Assembly: GCA_963662155.1 (NCBI GenBank) | Contig: OY759274.1 | Location: 15,856,939-15,920,938, forward strand | Length of the DNA: 64,000 bases | Direction: 5' to 3' | DNA from: Lamellibrachia columna | Taxonomy: Eukaryota > Annelida > Polychaeta > Sabellida > Siboglinidae | Shown here: positions 60,601 through 64,000 of the stretch, piece after piece | Numbering within the stretch: the first letter of the stretch is position 1 | Layout: each line of letters starts with the position of its first letter | Program-made: the position numbers and the translations under genes | Notes under the pieces: generated by a model | The model's input: only the letters and a program-made list of their open reading frames with translations | The model's database searches: none | What the model was told of the DNA's origin: nothing

Positions 60601-61362
60601 ATGTTCAGCAACGCGTTCGTCTTCATATGTTACGACGTTGTTTCGACATTGTTGCAACGTTGCTGCGATGTCGATGCCATGTGCATCGTCCTGGTTAATA
60701 AATACGCCACTGTTCAACTTATATTATAACACTTTTATATTTCACATACAGTTAGAGCAATGCAAAGACGACAACTTATCTACAAAAATAACTTCGTGTT
60801 GTTACTTATTTGATCTAGCGTTGCAAATGTATTTCCCCATGCATTTACAAACACATTTTGAAAGTTCGTATTTTTACTATTATTATTGCTATTATTATTG
60901 TCATCAGTATTATTGCTATTGTTATTATTATTATTGTTATTAAGAGCATGTGCGCGTTACAGATGTGAATTGAAACACGTGTGTTTCGTTTATGCCATTC
61001 CGCCGTGAATCACATAATGTATAACGTTATTATACCTATGCAATGTAATGAAACAATGGGTATGAGAATTAAATATAACTAATGCTTAGATACACATTTA
61101 AGATGGAGCACGGAATGAAAGACGTTTTAGTTGACTGAATAAGTAGGGAGGCTTGGGAGAGTTGGGCCACTTTTTACATTTTGACATATTGTGCTCTCTC
61201 TATTCATGGCAGAGTACCATTTCCTGCGGTTGTGATATGTACAGACCATAATATACAATCTGTGTCAGCTGATTCAAAATGCAGGCACACAGATAGAAAG
61301 AGGAGGTGATTGTTGAAAGGTGTCATCCCGGCCGAACTCTCCCTGGGAGTGGTGAGAGTTGG
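57632..61362. repeat. Copy C of long unassigned repeat
   Basis: Collinear with copy B, with few mismatches, a roughly 250-bp deletion at 60396 and the loss of a short gtggggcggttcaaaca block near 58383. It ends with the MITE-like segment and then continues into sequence with ggagacttgggac-type motifs where copy B instead has the CR1 end. Confidence 0.85.
61155..61343. mobile_element. MITE-like 189-bp segment in copy C
   Basis: Starts gggagagttgggcc and ends ggccgaactctccc, one mismatch from a perfect inverted repeat. Same size as the copy at 52111-52299. Confidence 0.65.
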
Positions 61363-61758
61363 ACCATATCCAGGGAGACTTGGACCAAAGCTGAGGACAG
61401 CTGGGCCACAAAATCGGAGACTTGGGACAGACATGTAACAACTACCCAGTGAAGGAAAATGTGAACAATTTAATTCCAAACTTAAAATAACCATTAATAG
61501 ATATTAAGAACATGGTCCAGTAGCACTCCACTAAAAAAAGTCAACCTTAATCAGCAAAATATTCCAGTTCTAACTTGTTTAATGATGTCACTGATTATTT
61601 GGTCATAGGCCCCTATATCAAATCCTAAAATGGAATTATGCCGTGTTTTAACACATTTTAAAATGACTGTGATATAGAGGCACACTTTCACACTCGTCCC
61701 AATCAACAATGTCAACCTGTGCTATGTGATGCACAATACGTGATAGGTTCGATGATGC
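61363..61758. other. Left flank of pogo-type gene with repeated GGAGACTTGG motifs
   Basis: 61363-61435 holds ccagggagacttggacc, gctgaggacagctgggcc and cggagacttgggac, echoing the MITE ends (gggagagttgggcc). This may be the subterminal region of the pogo-type element. The rest is AT-rich with no feature seen. Confidence 0.45.
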
Positions 61759-63825
61759 CTAATAAAGAGACGAGTGGAACTCCCATCGTGTGAAGTCACA
61801 AGGAAATGTAAATGTTCCTGCTCGACGAGCTGTGCCACCAAGCTGTTGAGGCTCAGGTAGCTTCCTGATGATGTCCTTCTTAGGGAATGATGCTTCATCT
61901 TTATCATTAATCATGAATGTAGATATTGTCTGATGACGACTGAATTCTCGTCGAAGAAAAACACCTTCACACTCGTCTCCATCAATAACGTCAACCCGCG
62001 CTATATAATGGACAATGCGTGATTTGGCCAACACAAATTTTACAACTGCAAAATCACCTTCAATGACTTGGTAATCTGGCTCATCAGCATCACTTTCACC
62101 ACTTTCCATGAATGGCACATCTTCGGTATCACTTTCTGATGAAGATGATGGAGTGGGGGATTTCCTTGCTCGGGTTTTGAATAAGGACTTTTTAGCTCAA
62201 TGTTTGACTGGTTGATTTGACTTTCGTTTTTTAGTGTGCCTAGCAGCTAGTGCGTCTGCTATGCTATTACGTACTGGAGTATCGGTTAGAATCTTTGTAT
62301 CCCCTCTCTTGCGACCTCTGTTGGTAACTTTTCGTGGACCAGCTTTTGGAAGCGGAACAATATCAGCAGGCGATACATGGTTACTTGGCCCTGGCTGAGC
62401 CGGAGCTGGTGTTGCAGTAGAACTCGGTTCTGGCTGTTGGGCTGGTGTTGCAGTAGAACTTGGTTATGGCTGTCGGGCTGGTGTTGCAGTAGAATATGTT
62501 TCTAGCTGGGGAACCGGTGTTGCAGTAGAACTGGGTTCTAGCTAGGGAGCTGGTAGTTGTTCAGCAGGAATTGGATCATTTCTCTCCAACTCCTCTGGAA
62601 GATCTCGATCAGTAACTGTGGCTGGCGAAAAGTCTGTTTCGTCGAACAAATCCCGGTTGTAAGGGAAAATGCCGGTACTTTGAAATGCTGACAAAATATT
62701 TTTTGCAGTCAGGCCATGCAACTGAGCATGGGCAACAAATTCAGGTATTTCATATATCGTAATTGTTTTGCCAGGATTTGATCGCATCCAGTTTTCCATA
62801 GTTTGAGCATATGCCGTCTTGAAAGGTTTGAAACAGCACACATCGAGAGGTTGAAACCTATGACTGGTATGTGGTGGCATTGTCAGTAACACTACATCAT
62901 TTTCTTTAGCCAAGTCAATGGCAGCCAGAGACATGTGGGCCTCATGGTTATCTAAGATAAGAAGAACTTTATTTTCCTTGCTGCATCGCGTGTGGCGAAT
63001 GAAGTGGTTCAGGTAGTCCAGGAATAGGTCCAGGTAGTCCAGGAATACACCCTGGGGGGCACCTTTGGTGAAATGCTCACGGACATTTTTCCGTGGGAAT
63101 ATTAGCATAGGTGGAACGACACTACCAGCTGCATTGATGCCGTACACTGCAGTGACAAGTTGCCCCCTTTCAGCAGAGGTGATTGACCCTACTTGCTTCA
63201 CTCCTTTTCCAGCTACAATGTTTTCGGGTGCCGAAACCGTCGTGCATCCCGTCTCATCAACGTCATAGATATCGTGACATTCAAACTTGTGCAGGTCCAT
63301 AATGCTTCCGAGGTTGTCATAGAATTTGCCCACGATATACCGGTTGAAGGCACTAGCCCTAGCAAGAGATGTTGCCTCTGGTGTTCGGATTGCAAGACGG
63401 TTTCTTTCTTTAAATGATATCCGAAAGTGTTCACCAGTCATTCCATTTTCTTTCCAAGAATTAGGCACAGTCACATTGTTTTTCAAAGCATATTCCACAA
63501 TCAATGCACGACATTTGTTTCTAGTCATACCATGAAATTGTTCAGCCAAAGTTTTAATATGTGTTGCCAAGTCAGATTCCATCTCTGGAGAAAAAATCAT
63601 GTTTTTCAGTCGACAGTTTCCATAGCCAAACACCTTATTTCGTTCACCATTTTGTCCATTTTCTCCATCATGCTTGTTGATGTATCTCTTGAGAGTCATT
63701 CTTGCTATATCAAAGTCCTTAGCAGCTGCACGGATGCTACATCCTCCCCTGACTTGTTCCATTGCTCTCTGTAGAACATCTTCTGGTGCACCTCGATTTG
63801 ATCTTCTTTGGTATTTTCGTGGCAT
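61759..63825 (-). pseudogene. pogo/Tigger-type DDE transposase with three in-frame stops
   Basis: One frame runs from the ATG at 63825 to 61759. The first 427 codons are open: an N-terminal psq-type helix-turn-helix (GGCSIRAAAKDFDIARMTLK), a second DNA-binding region, then the DDE_1 nuclease with DVDETGCTTV (D1), LLILDNHEAH (D2) and HRFQPLDVCCF (D3). TAG at 62542 ends it. The same frame then reads tandem PSSTATPA-type repeats, a TAA near 62464, a basic stretch, a TGA near 62198, and an open C-terminal tail (62118-61759). All three stops could arise by single transitions. The nuclease core may still be translated. Element ends are not defined; the right end may lie beyond the window. Confidence 0.85.
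62395..62545 (-). repeat. In-gene tandem repeat (PSSTATPA) in pogo-type transposase
   Basis: Four copies of a 36- to 39-base unit containing agttctactgcaacacc on the minus strand. Two of the three nonsense codons lie in it. Confidence 0.8.
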
Positions 63826-64000
63826 CTGGAAAAATTATGACATCACTAAGACAAACTGAAATTAATATTTCAAAAGATGCAGTCTGCAGTTACCAACCAG
63901 ACCTACAGTAATTATGCTGCCCACTAACAACTAATGATATAAAATATTTAATTTATAAATAAATTAATTAAATTTAATTAATACATTTATAAATATATTA
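63826..64000. other. AT-rich end of window
   Basis: No gene or inverted-repeat end recognised; the last 60 bases are almost pure A/T. Confidence 0.6.

Overview
The window is animal (metazoan) nuclear DNA, most likely from a marine or other invertebrate with an AT-rich, repeat-laden genome. The signs are two host genes with many spliceosomal introns, a sacsin-type giant exon, long TA/CA/GA microsatellites, and a mix of Ty3/gypsy, CR1, ISL2EU-type, pogo/Tigger-type and hAT-like elements. The species cannot be fixed from the sequence alone. | Layout: 1-3234 is the 5' part of a Ty3/gypsy retrotransposon on the minus strand (one open gag-pol frame leaving the window at base 1, with a short LTR at 3031-3234). 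It is followed by a GC-rich minisatellite (3246-3560), a decayed hAT-like transposase (3627-4701) and a CR1 3' fragment. 5674-14739 (+) carries eleven exons for the C-terminal part of an acyl-CoA synthetase of the ACSF2 type. Two exons hold frame-breaking insertions and no N-terminal exons are visible, so the copy looks dead or damaged. 16180-31598 (-) is a complete six-exon sacsin-like gene of about 4162 codons, including one 10.5 kb exon. It has three HSP90-type ATPase repeats but no N-terminal ubiquitin-like, J or HEPN domain. | 31.6-64 kb is repeat and transposon territory. A decayed CR1 (35.1-37.6 kb) runs into a pair of inverted duplication arms (37.5-38.8 kb and 40.4-46.8 kb). The right arm is split by a 5.2 kb two-gene DNA transposon (40752-45984). 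One of its genes encodes a SAP + SWIM zinc finger + YqaJ exonuclease protein (two frameshifts). The convergent gene encodes a THAP + DDE transposase whose three exons read intact. The empty left arm shows that the element duplicated only AT on insertion. Two long direct copies of an unassigned non-coding repeat (about 48.3-52.3 kb and 57.6-61.4 kb) flank an almost complete CR1 (ORF1 with an SGNH esterase; ORF2 endonuclease and reverse transcriptase with one frameshift and one stop). A pogo/Tigger-type transposase with three late in-frame stops fills 61.76-63.83 kb. | The most notable item is the two-gene transposon, which pairs a DDE transposase with a phage-type exonuclease. Next are the trimmed sacsin-like chaperone gene and the large unnamed repeat family.
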